Origin: Sodiomyces alkalinus F11
Taxonomy: Eukaryota > Ascomycota > Sordariomycetes > Glomerellales > Plectosphaerellaceae
Direction of reading: 5' to 3'
DNA: 64,000 nucleotides
NCBI RefSeq assembly: GCF_003711515.1
Contig: NW_021167088.1
Location: 953,769 to 1,017,768 of the forward strand
The position numbers were made by a program, and so were the translations under genes. The notes beneath the pieces were generated by a model. That model ran no database searches. It was given only the letters and a program-made list of their open reading frames with translations, and was not told the DNA's origin. This document shows positions 13,840-24,128 of the stretch, in pieces (position 1 is the first letter of the stretch; every line of letters begins with the position of its first letter).

Positions 13840-16575
13840 CCGTGTTTTCCTTAGTCTTTAAGTCTAGTCTTAATATATTATTAACTAAGGATATAAAAAT
13901 CCTTAGGGAGAATTACTTCCTTATCTAAAAAGCGTCCCTCGGCTTTAGTCTAATCGTGACTAGCTATTCTATATATAGCTTTAAAAAGGTCTACTACCTA
14001 GATATACATTACGGGTATCGACTTAACCTCTTCTAAATACTTTAATAGTTTCTACTATTTTAATAACTACTCTTATAGCTTTTTAAGGCTATTCGGAGTA
14101 GTATAAACGTATTTATTATATTCTTTATAGGTATTTACGTAGCGCGTAGCTATATAATAAGCCATATCGCGTTAAATAGCTTTATATACCTTCTATTATA
14201 TAGTATTATATAAAGTATCTTACGGCTTTTATTAATAGTATTAGCCTATTATATTAATATAGCGTTAATATCTTTAGCGTATTTTACGTGGTTATCCCTT
14301 TATATCTTTTAATGCTATATCGTAGATTCGTACGCATAATATCCGCGGGGAGTTAAATCTAATATCTATATAGGCGTAGCGTCTATTTATATAGTAGCGT
14401 TCGACGCTTAAAAGATATTATAGGAAGGTAAAAGAGGCCTTTAAGAGGAGGGAATAGAATTATTAGGTTGTAGATAATTCTATACATTATTATTAACGGC
14501 CGTAGCTTTATAGTGACTATACTAGAGCTCCTAATCGTGATAGATTTTATAAGTAATAGGCTTATATTCTAATATCTTATTAATTATAGATAAACTCGTT
14601 ATATCGACATAGCTAAATATCTTCTTAATCAGTAATAATAAAGGTAAAAGGGTAGGCTTTTTACTAAGTAAGTAATACTCTTAATTATTATATAAAGCCT
14701 AGTCGAAAAGGTATAAAATAGGTTAAATTTAATTAAGCTAATTATCAACTATTATAACTATATCGGACTATTAAGAAACCACTACTACTATACTTTATAT
14801 AATATAGATTCTATAAGTATCTACCCGGATTATAATCTTAGTAATCCGGCCCGTTACGTAACTAAAAAGATTATAGTCTATTCGATAGTATCTTCTATAT
14901 TAGGAATATACCTAAGAATATTAAAGATACCTCTTTTAACTCTAGGCTTTATAGTAGATTAAAGCCTTTTTATATTATTAAGGACGGTTCTTAAAGCCTT
15001 TACGAAGTCCTTAATTATTAGTTTATTTTCCGTAACCTTATTATAGTTATTTACTAAGTAATTATTACTTTATTTAGGAGCGATAAGTCTAATAGCTCTT
15101 AACGTATCTTTAACCTAATAGTATACGCTTATTAGTATTAGAACGCCTATATATCTATAGTATATTATCGCTATCTTCTAGTTTATACTATATATATCTA
15201 TATCGTAAGGTATCGCCTTTATAGGCGAGGTGTACTATTAATATAGGATTAGGGTATTCTTATAGAGGTTTATAGGGGTTAGTCCTACTTACTTATAAAA
15301 GAGGGTAACCTACGCTAACGGGTTATTTATATCTGTATATTATAGCTACGCAAGGAGGCTATATAATATAATATAGATTATTTATAAGATAAATAAGCGT
15401 GTCTTATTAAGCTCTTTTTACTATGTATTATAGTTATTCTTTTCCTCGTGATATATATAACGATCTTATAAGTAACGCGTATATCCTTTATTAGAGAGGT
15501 CGCTAATAGATATAGGAATCTTAATTAGTGGTTTTTTGATTATAGTTATAGCCTTCTTACGCGCGGTCGTTTTCTTCTTTATACTAACGGCTATAATAGT
15601 AGTAATAGTAGCGGTAATAGCTATAATAGTAGTAATAGCCGTGATAGGGTCTTAGCCTAAGGCATTAGTAGCGTTATCGCCCTTTACCGTGATAGTAAAG
15701 GATAAAATAGCCTCCTTAGCCTTAAGGTTAATGATAAGAGCTTTATATTTACGGATATTAGGTAGCGTAGGCTTAAGTAATAGGTAGGCGTTAGCCTTCT
15801 TATTACTAATCTATAAATTAAGATAGTTATCCTAGTAAATAGTAGATTTACCGTTTATTACGCGCTCCTATAATACCTAATTCCTTTAGTTAATAAGGGT
15901 AATAGTAGCTTTCTATTCGATATCAGATATATTAGAAGATATCATAACTTACTTATAGGTTAACTAATTAATTAGTAGGTAGGTTAATTAATAGCTTAAT
16001 TACTCTAATTAGATTAATAGTAGTTATTTTAGAGTGCTTTAAAACGTGATTACTTTTATAGTAGAATAGAGTAGCCTATTAATATTTTATTTTTAGATAT
16101 ATTATAAACCGGGCTTATTACTATTATACGTTAAATAGCACTTATATAGGAATCCTAATAAAGTAAAACTCTTATATATATATAATTAAGCTATATCTAT
16201 ATAAGTCTTTTATACCCTTAGTTTAGATAGTATAGACTCTATTTTTAGATACTATATTATTTAGATTCTATCTGGTTATTCCCGATATCTATACTCTATT
16301 ATATCCTAATCCCTAATTATAAAGCCCTTAATTAGGTATATATACCCTAATAACTCTATTATAGTCCTATACTTATACGATATAAGTAAGGCTTATAACT
16401 AGTATATATTCAGAATAGTCTTTTGGTATCAATTATAATAATAATTCTAATTAATTATAAGTCTTATATATATATAAGTCTTTATACCTTTAATTCTAGG
16501 TAATATAGACTCTATTATATATATACTTTAATTTAGATCCTATCTAGTCTTTCCTAATAATCTACCCTTATTTTT
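13840..16575. mobile_element. Unclassified RIP-mutated repeat
   Basis: This stretch has the same TpA excess and CpA/TpG depletion as the elements to its left, so it is probably another mutated repeat. A minus-strand peptide series near 15.7-15.95 kb reads roughly as a protein with MISSNISDIE followed by KATITLIN and ERVINGKSTI. That looks like the start of an element protein, perhaps a gag, but I recognise no reverse transcriptase, integrase or transposase. Its class is left open. Confidence 0.5.
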
Positions 16576-17017
16576 TTCCATGCCCGAAGGCTAAGGTCCG
16601 AAGACCTATTTCTCCGCGCGCGACCCCTTCATGGTCACGTGTCTATGTGACAAAATAGTCCCTTATTTAATGCCCCTGGTGTGTACCTACTAATTTTATG
16701 GGGACTTTTTCGAGTTGTTACAGTGTCCCCTGCGGCATGCGGTAACCCCCTTGCTTCTCGGTGTGGCATGCTGACATGTGGTGGATGGCGGTGAGGAGGG
16801 TGGCAGGGGGGCGACGAAAAATACGGAGTAACGGAGTACAATGTCTGTCTCCCCCCTTTTTTTCTTTTTCGTTTCTCTTTTTTCCCCCTTTTTTCCAATT
16901 TCCTTTTCTGCTTTATTACACGACTTTCTTTTCCCTTGCGCCACGAAATTCTCAACGTATGTGTATCAAGGTCGATGGCTACATACCTTAAGACCCCTAC
17001 AGATAAGATAAGCCTCC

Positions 17018-17108
17018 CTAAAGGGGAAAAAGAGAAGAGAAAAAGAGAAGAGAAAAATAAAAATAAAAAGAAATTGAAAGAAAAAGAAAAAGAAAAAGAA
17101 AAAAGAAA
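17018..17108. repeat. Purine-rich (GA/A) low-complexity tract
   Basis: Almost pure A/G sequence of about 90 bases made of GAAAAA- and AGAGA-like units, lying about 450 bases right of the RIP boundary. Runs of this kind give spurious Lys/Glu-rich frames on this strand and Phe/Leu-rich frames on the other. Confidence 0.85.
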
Positions 17109-17688
17109 CCCCCCCAAATGATACGGACTTGCGCAGATACATATATATGTGTTTTATTTTTATTCTTTCCGCGAATGTAGCCCAGACAAGATGATATTTC
17201 AGCCCTTCTCTCGCTGGCCCCTCTGTCACAGAGGATAGGGACGCCCAGGAGACACCAATAAGTATTCACGCTGCTCCTCAGGAAGAGGGTTCACCATAAC
17301 ACGATGGTGTGGTGGCCAGTGTGGCCAGTTCGCTGGTAAACTGAAGAAGAGTGCCCTTCTGTTGCAAAACACTTGCACTTCTCCTAACCTTCTTTTTCCT
17401 TGCATTGTTCATTAATTCGACGGAACAAAATATTGCGGTAATGTCATGTCGTTGCTATAGGGGGGGGAAAGGCCAGTTTAGCTTGATTTTGCCCTCAACA
17501 TCAGAAACATCCCTCTCCCCCCCTTCCTCACTCATATGCCAGCCTCATCTTCATAACGCTGCCCAAATACATGCCCCCGCTAGATGCTGCTACCCATGTG
17601 CCCTCTGCCCTCTGCCCTGACTCCTCCCGCTTCTTGAAGTCGGCGTCGTTTTGCGGTGTGGCGCTACATTTCATGCCGGGTATAAGAT

Positions 17689-17714
17689 ATATATATATAT
17701 ATCTATATATATAC
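17689..17714. repeat. TA dinucleotide microsatellite
   Basis: A short alternating AT run, interrupted once by a C, about 85 bases downstream of the pik1 stop codon on the minus-strand transcript. It probably lies in or next to the 3' UTR. Confidence 0.8.
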
Positions 17715-17798
17715 GCACTTACTCCACTTCTTCACTTCCACCTCTGCAATGCTCCTCTCGACACATTCGCCTCGTGATACAAGATACAACGACCGGCT

Positions 17799-20700
17799 CT
17801 AGTAGATACCTTGCGTCCTATACTGGAAAGTATCGTAGCTGTCAAAGGCGTTAGCGTCAAAGGAATAGTAGATATATCCGGTGATGTGCGAGGGCCAGGG
17901 GCACAACTTACAGTCTGGTGTAGTAACTGCCAAGAGACTTTCCTATCAAGTCCGTCTCGACGTACTGCTCCGCCTCATCGGCACTGAGCTGCAGCTGGAA
18001 CCGTTGTCGCAAGTTATGCGTAGCCTGTACAACGCCGGCCGAGAAACACGGCATCTTGGACTCCCGCCCCATCATGGCAACGAGGTCGATAATGCTGTCC
18101 GCCGACCGACGTAGAGCTGGTCACCGTGTCAGCTTATACAGAAACACTATCTATCCACTTCTCCAACACAAAGAAACCCCCCCCAACCCCCCCCCCCCCC
18201 CCCAAAAAAAAGGCGTCTACGCCGAGAAGGACTCACCCTGAAATGCCTGTTTACAAAGAGTCTTGTAATCGTCATAGTCCTCCGACCCGATCCCGCCGAG
18301 CACATCCACGTACTCGTGCGTCAGCTTGAACGGCGCCGCCTCGAACCCCACCGACCCCGGCGAATTCGACAGCATGAACCCAAAGTCAATGTGCACGATG
18401 TGGCCCTCGCTGTCGATCAGCACGTTGCCGTTGTGCCGGTCCTTCAGCTGCAGGATGTACGAGATGACGCTGTACGCCGCGAGCGACCGCTTGAACGCGT
18501 CCACCCCCGCCCGGTGCGGCTCGCTGTCGGCCGGCCCGAACGCCTTGAGGAAGTGGTCCTTCAGCGTCGCCACCCGCCGCCGCTGGCTCGGCGGCCCCGA
18601 CTCCATCATCGACATGGTCAGGCTCCGCTTGATCGAGTGCAGCGACACCCCGTTGGTGATGGTCTCCACCAGGCCCGACGACTCGCCCGTCACCAGGATC
18701 CGCATCAGCTTGACCCAGACGTCGACCCCGGCCTCGACCCAGATCTTGTGGCACACCTGGATCAGCTGGCACGCGAACGCCTCCTGCCGCAGGTCGTCGC
18801 CCGTCTTGACGATCACGCTGACGAGGTCCCAGTTCTTCATCCACCCGTACGGCGACGTCTTGCGGATGCGCTCCCTCTTGGCCTGCCACGCCTCGCCGAA
18901 CACCGCCGCGCTAGGATCGTCCCGGTCGCTCTTCCGCTGCAAGCCGCCCGTTTTGATGTCGTTCTCCATGCGCGCGATGCCCGCCCCGCCGTTCACGTTG
19001 GGCTCCACCGCCGCCGCCGCCGTCGTCGCGCCCTCCTCCACCAGATCCGGGTGGTGGTGCGCCGCCGCCGCTTGCGCCGCCGCTGCTTGCGCCGACGCCT
19101 TGGCCATGATCGTGTCGAACGTCGGGCCCGTCCCGTCGTCCAGGTCGAAGCTTTGCTTCTCGAAGCTCTGCATGCTGGCGATGATCCTGGTCCGGATCGC
19201 CGCCACCTCTCCCTTGGGCCGCTTGCCGCTCGTCGCCTCCAGCTGCGCCAGCATCTGAGAAGCCGTGCGCATGTGCGTCGCCAATGCCGAAATGTCGGGT
19301 TGCTCCACGCCGCCGCCGCCGGACGGACACGTAGCAGCACGGCCCGAGAGGTTGAGGTTGAACTTTCTGGAGGGCCCGGGGCTGCTGGATCTCGTAGACC
19401 CCCCGGAGCTTCGCGGCGTGGCCATATCCGACACCGTGCTCGGCAGTGCCGTACTCTGTCCGCTGGAGAGCCGCTGAGGGTGGTTCGAAGGCTGCGTCTG
19501 TGGCCAGCTGCTCTGATGCTTCCGGGAAGGCTCTTCGTCGTCAGCTCGCAACATCGGGGAGCTGCCGAGGTCGCCAGACACCGGCTCGAACACGCTGTCT
19601 ATCACCGGCTCCTCGGGTTCCGGGGCCGGCCGCGGGAGCGTGGGCATCCGCCGGGACGAGTCGGAGAGGTCGAAAATGCGTCTCGAGCTCCCTTGCTCGG
19701 CGAGAATCGTGGTCATCAGCCTCTGGTTGTCTGGCGTGTCCGGGTCGAAGGAGAAATCGTCTCGGAGAATCTCCACCATGAGCAAGTAGGGAACCTTCTC
19801 CGCGCTGTTCAGTACAGTAGCCTCCGCCGGGTTCAGTCGGACGATGCGATGGTGGCGGCTCTTGCTGGGCGATCCGTTGACGAGCGTCGGCGGGCAAATG
19901 ACCGGCACATCCACTTCGGCCGGCAAATCCTGGGCGATGAGGGCGAGCTCAGCACGCAGCGCGCTCAGGCGAGCCGGTTTCGGTACGCTGACGAGCCGGT
20001 GCGAGATGCCCTCGAGGGCGGTAAGAAACTGCGTCTGACACTTGAAGTAGTTTTGTCGCAGAAGCCTCGTTTTCTGCGTCGGCGACAGTTCCGCCACGGC
20101 CAGCGCGTTCTTGACGTGATGCGAGTGTCTCCTGGGCAGCGGCTCGCCGGCGCGCGGCACGATGCCGGCCGAGATAGGGGTCGAGGGCCGGGTGGTCATC
20201 CGGGGCGACCGCAGATCCGGCAAGGGCAACGAAGAGGAGCTCAGTCGGGCGTCCAGCGATCTCATGGCTAGGTGGGAAGGTTTCCGCTTCGGCTCGGAGG
20301 GCGTCGTTACCGCGGTCGCCGAGTCTAGCGAGTCGGTTGACTCATGATGGGAGACGGTTGGTGGCGATGAGCTCGAGCCTACGCCGGCAGGGCCAGGGCC
20401 GTGGTGATCAGGGGCACTCGTATTCCGAACGCTATCCTTGGCACGTCTAGAGCGCGAGCTCGCAGCGGTCACAGTGTGGGCCCGGGTCACCTTGGGAGTG
20501 GCCACCGTGTTTTCGAGGGAATCAGAGATTAGGTCGTCGGACGGCTGAGGTTTCCGCGCCTGGGCGACGGCAAGAGGCCCAGCGAAAGAGGGAAGGAAGG
20601 GAACGGCAACGGTGGCGAGGACGAAGCTGGCGAGAACAGTAACGGGAAGGATGTTCTCCTTGATCTTTTCATGGCGGGCCGCGTCGGGGAGGCCAAAAAC

Positions 20701-21381
20701 GATGTGCTGCACCTTGTTGTAAACCCTCCGACACGTCTGGAAGGCCTTGGCCTGGGGAGTCAGGGCGAGGTCGTGCAGGTATGTCTGGAATAACCAGAAT
20801 GTCTGTGATTTGTTGGTCAGTATTAGGTGTTTGTAAGATTTCAAGTTCCCCCGTCCCCGGTCCCGGGGCAGTTCGTTCAACAGGACACGAGAGACGAGAG
20901 ACGAGACACGGCACACGGCACTTGGGACATGGGACAAGGACTCGAGCTTGAACAAGGTGCGTACGAACCAGTAGGGCCGCGGTCACGGATTCCTCGCAGA
21001 GGTCAAGCAAAAACTCTTCCAAGGCCATGGACTCATTGTCAACGCTGATTATGAGGTGACATAGCTGAGGTAGGAAGAACTCGATGTCCTCGTAGGGAAA
21101 TTGTCGCAACTTGTTGCAGAGAACGTAGTGGATCCCCACATGGTCGGCGTATCGACTGAAGTTGGCTCGAGGTCAGCGGTGCACTAAATCATGCTCCAGA
21201 GAAGAAAGGTAAAACGGGGCGGGATAAGGCAGCTAGCTCTGGGGATCGAATCTCGAAGACTGGGGGAAGGGGACGGGGGACAGGCAGGGCAGTGTCCTTA
21301 CGAGAGATACGAGACGGAGAGAAAGGGATCGGAGTTGAAGACGTCGGACTCGAGAAAGCGCTGGAGCAGGTCCCACGACAT
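17799..21381 (-). CDS. pik1: Phosphatidylinositol 4-kinase Pik1 (PI4K-beta type)
   Basis: The enzyme phosphorylates phosphatidylinositol to PI4P; in yeasts it acts at the Golgi and in the nucleus. Five exons: 21302-21381, 20969-21155, 18237-20802, 17912-18116 and 17799-17838, giving 1025 residues. The start reads MSWDLLQRFLESD. The lipid-kinase-unique region spans roughly residues 20-130 (ALEEFLLDLCEESVTAALL joined to TFWLFQTYLHDLAL). A long Ser/Pro-rich disordered middle follows. The kinase domain covers about 730-1000, with the catalytic loop LKDRHNGN and the metal-binding HIDFGFMLSNSPG (DFG near residue 894). The last exon is only 40 nt and supplies LYDTFQ and the true C-terminus. Donors are GT; the exon 2 donor is the weaker GTTCGT. 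Length fits the family. Confidence 0.95.
18187..18203. repeat. Poly-C run inside a pik1 intron
   Basis: Seventeen consecutive C on the plus strand, preceded by another C8 run and followed by A8, inside the intron between pik1 exons 3 and 4 (18117-18236). The pre-mRNA is transcribed from the minus strand, so it carries a G17 tract. Confidence 0.9.
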
Positions 21382-22793
21382 TTGGGTACGCAGGCAATAG
21401 CGGACTCGAAAGGCGAACAAAGAACCGAGGCAGGGGAGAAGAGGATGGTGCTGTGGCTATGCTATGGCAACAATGGCGAAGGTGACGACGACGCGAAGGA
21501 GCTCGGAGTCGGGGAGGGGGGGGGGAAGGGAGGATCGTGCGAGCGCCGAGAGCTAGGGGACCCCCTTCATCGAAGGTGAGCGCGAACTTGGCCGATAGGG
21601 AAGTTTAGCATGGCTGGCTTGTTGTATCGTGTCCCTGGTCGTCTTTTCCTTATTTTTCCTTGTTTATTTTTGTCTTTCTTTGAATTCTTCTTTTTTTTTT
21701 CTTTTTTCTTTCTTTTCCGTCTTTCCAATTGATCTCGATGCTTCACTTTTCGTCTATCCAGCTACTTCGTCGGGGAAACGTTGCGTCGTGTCGGTTTCGA
21801 GAAATAGTTGGCGCTGGGTCAAAAGGAGAGGTGTTCGAATCTTCAAATCCGAGTACGTTATAAGTTTAATGCTTTTCGTAGCTTTGGTAGGTTCGGTCCT
21901 GTCGTGTGTGGTCTGGGGGGAAGAGAAGACGTTGAGGAGAGTTTGTGCTGCCCCCTGTGGTTGTGGTTGGCTGCTGGAGGTGCCGGACTTTGGTCGCGGT
22001 GCTTGGCCCAGGAATTCACCGCAGTATTGCATTGGACGTTTCTAACGAACCCCACCCTCATGGCAGTAAGGTACTTTGAGAGTACCGCGGCGGATCGGGG
22101 GACGCAATTCCCTTGATTGTATTCGAGGCTCCCCACAGCCCGTCAGACTCGAGTTACAAATGTGCGGTGTACAGTGTACAGGAGAGGTACCAATGCATTC
22201 GACATGCGGGGCGAACCCCGAAGTGGTGTTAAGTTTCAGGCACCAATCGAGGCGCTAAGACCAGAAGAGGCAGTCAGCTTCCATTCGCAGAACAGGACCA
22301 TTCAGATCAGGCGCAAGATATTACGCTCGAACTCGCCCAATATGGAAAGAGCCAAACCAACAAAAGTCAACAGAAAAGTAATAGGTAATACTGCTCAGCA
22401 ACTTATACACACCAAGTGTCCACCATGTCGTGTCATGTCCTACCGTGGCATGGGATCTACGGAGTACGGCGTAGCCTGTAGGCACGCTCTGTCAAAAACC
22501 ATCCAAGCCCCACGGACGAAAACAAAAACCACACGAGCCTCGCCATCCGAGACCGACCAACATGCCGACGATCGCCCAATCAAACGCCGGTGAAGATGCT
22601 CAGTTGAAATATGTTCCATGGCCCATGGGACCATGCGTCCCTCCAATCCTTCAACGCCAGCCAACCTCTCCATCAAGAGTCGCGTTCATTTCATCTTCTT
22701 CAGACATCGTTCTTGACCCTTCCTTTGTGCGTAAGACTTCCCAACTTCCCAACCTTCACTGCTCTTTCTTCAACTGCCTCCGCCACCAGTTCG
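21382..22793. other. Intergenic region between pik1 and bur6
   Basis: This holds the pik1 upstream region, with a G-rich run near 21515-21530 and a T-rich tract at about 21680-21725 (A-rich in the pik1 sense). An ACGGAGTAC motif lies at 22459. Open frames here have no recognisable similarity and the codon pattern looks random. I see no gene. Confidence 0.6.
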
Positions 22794-24128
22794 CTAAACA
22801 GACCCCTTCTTTTTCCTTCCTCCTCTGCCCCTCTTCTTTGGCTCAGCTTCCACAAAGTCCTCTTCGCTCTCTTCCGTCTCGACCTTGGCCCCTGAACTTG
22901 TGCGGCCGCCTCCCTTCCTCTCGTCGTCGCCCACCTTTGCCGCAATGTCCGCCAAGAAGTCGTATTGTCCGTCGGACTGTATAACCTGCTTGAGCATGTG
23001 CGCGGTGACACGTTTCGAATTCTTCTCCCGCGCGATCTCGGCGCTCTTCGTGACGACATGGACCATGAACAGCTCCAGCGCCTTCCCCACCGCAATGGGC
23101 GTCTGCTGTGCCACTTTCCCAACCTCCTCGTCCGCCTGCATAATCCTTTTGATGCGGGCCGTCGGGAACTTGGTCTTCACTGGTGACGGTTCGATGCTCG
23201 AGTCTGATGATGCCGCGGCTGCGGCTGCGGCTGCGGACCTCCGCGGTGGCATGGTTTCGGGGCCCGCCGTGGGCAGTGTCTGATGATGATGCGGCTGATG
23301 GGCCTGCTGTTGTCGTTGTTGTGGCGCTGGTTGTGGCGGCTGGTATTTCTGGTTCTGTAGCTGCTGTTGCTGTTGCTGTTGCTGCAGTACAGTAGGCTGG
23401 TATTGCCCGCTCCCTTGGCTGTGACTCTGATTGTAACTATGACTCTGACCGCAACTCTGGTCGTACAAAGATGGCGCGGCGGTGAACGGCAGCTGGTTGT
23501 TGTTTGCACCGGGTACTACGTAGGGCTGACCCTGATGTGGCGAGGGTCTAGGGGCATGGGGGGGAGGGTGGGAAGCCCGACGATCGTATGCGCTGTGAAT
23601 GGAAATATTCTGCAACGTCGGAAGCCACGACTGTTCCGAGTGCAATGGTTGTCGAGGTTGCTGTGGATGCCGATCCAGACTCTGTTGTCTTATAAAATGC
23701 GGTTGAGCCGCTTCAAAAACGCGTGCAGGTTCTTGTCGGTACTCCGATTTGAGCGCGACTGGCGAATAGTGTGGCCGTTCTAGTCGTTCTAGTTGAATCG
23801 GCGCAGTACTACTGGTGTTGGTGTTCCCGGCTGCCGTGGCAGAACTAGCAACGGGCGTCGTGGAGGTCGCTTGTGGGTACGCCGATAACGGGTAATGAAT
23901 TGGGTCTTGATGTGGGGGCACGGGCAATTGGAAGTGGGCGCGTTCGTGTTGGTCGTGGCGGCGCTGGTTATGGTTATAGTTAATAAGGTGCGGTAGGTCG
24001 TTCAGGTTTGTGGTTTGCACATTATAGTGGTGTTGCGCGTGCTGTTGTGGAGGAGGCGTTGGTGGGGCGGCAGGTGCCGAAAAAAAAGAAGAGAGGTCGG
24101 GGGATTTTGGGGCGTACTCCTCGGCCAT
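22794..24128 (-). CDS. bur6: NC2-alpha/Bur6-like histone-fold repressor subunit
   Basis: This is a probable negative cofactor 2 alpha subunit, which pairs with NC2-beta and binds TBP on promoters to modulate transcription by RNA polymerase II. One uninterrupted exon gives 444 residues. The CBF/NF-Y-type histone fold lies at about 319-395: [20 protein letters not shown], then [18 protein letters not shown], then [13 protein letters not shown] and YDFLADI. It is followed by an acidic stretch and a basic tail ([11 protein letters not shown]). The first 290 residues are unusual for the family: Pro/His/Gln-rich, with a polyglutamine run near 248-256 and a polyalanine run near 298-306. An internal MPPRR at about 292 could be a shorter start. 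Dpb3 or Hap5-like proteins share the fold, but [17 protein letters not shown] fits Bur6 best. Confidence 0.85.
   Translation of the reverse strand: MAEEYAPKSPDLSSFFSAPAAPPTPPPQQHAQHHYNVQTTNLNDLPHLINYNHNQRRHDQHERAHFQLPVPPHQDPIHYPLSAYPQATSTTPVASSATAAGNTNTSSTAPIQLERLERPHYSPVALKSEYRQEPARVFEAAQPHFIRQQSLDRHPQQPRQPLHSEQSWLPTLQNISIHSAYDRRASHPPPHAPRPSPHQGQPYVVPGANNNQLPFTAAPSLYDQSCGQSHSYNQSHSQGSGQYQPTVLQQQQQQQQLQNQKYQPPQPAPQQRQQQAHQPHHHQTLPTAGPETMPPRRSAAAAAAAASSDSSIEPSPVKTKFPTARIKRIMQADEEVGKVAQQTPIAVGKALELFMVHVVTKSAEIAREKNSKRVTAHMLKQVIQSDGQYDFLADIAAKVGDDERKGGGRTSSGAKVETEESEEDFVEAEPKKRGRGGRKKKGSV
23209..23236. repeat. GCGGCT-type repeat coding polyalanine in bur6
   Basis: Repeated gcggct units on the plus strand encode the Ala run just before the histone fold. 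Trinucleotide-type repeats of this sort vary easily in length. Confidence 0.8.
23361..23386. repeat. CTG/TTG repeat coding polyglutamine in bur6
   Basis: Alternating ctg and ttg triplets on the plus strand read as CAG/CAA on the coding strand and give about nine Gln in a row in the N-terminal disordered part of the protein. Confidence 0.85.

Larger units (their letters stand above)
1..16575. repeat. AT-rich, RIP-like mutated transposon block
   Basis: This stretch has no gene and almost no open frame over 80 codons on either strand. It is full of TpA and poor in CpA and TpG: in the first 120 bases I count about 22 TpA against 4 CpA plus TpG. That is the footprint of repeat-induced point mutation (C to T, favouring CpA), known in Sordariomycetes. 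Translations still show retroelement motifs broken by stops and by Asp-to-Asn changes. Ordinary base composition returns abruptly at about 16,575. The block reaches the left window edge, so its full size is unknown. Confidence 0.9.
16576..17798. other. Intergenic region between the RIP block and pik1
   Basis: Ordinary unmutated DNA begins here. It holds a double ACGGAGTA motif (16823-16839), a CT-rich tract (16846-16930), a GA-rich tract (17018-17108) and a short TA repeat just beyond the pik1 stop. The open frames crossing it are low-complexity K/E or F/S runs. I see no gene. Confidence 0.7.

Noticed and set aside
16635..17117. Phe/Ser- and Lys/Glu-rich frames near the RIP border
   Set aside because: They arise from the CT- and GA-rich low-complexity tracts and carry no other signal.
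18316..20271. 651-codon open frame on the plus strand
   Set aside because: It lies exactly antisense to the GC-rich coding exon of pik1, is Arg/His-rich and has no domain. It is a codon-composition shadow.
21780..21860. tRNA-like GGTGTTCGAATCTTC segment
   Set aside because: The T-loop-like word is present, but I could not pair acceptor and anticodon stems around it.
22117..22593. 158-codon frame on the plus strand upstream of bur6
   Set aside because: Composition is random-like and no motif or splice continuity is visible; it lies in the spacer between pik1 and bur6.
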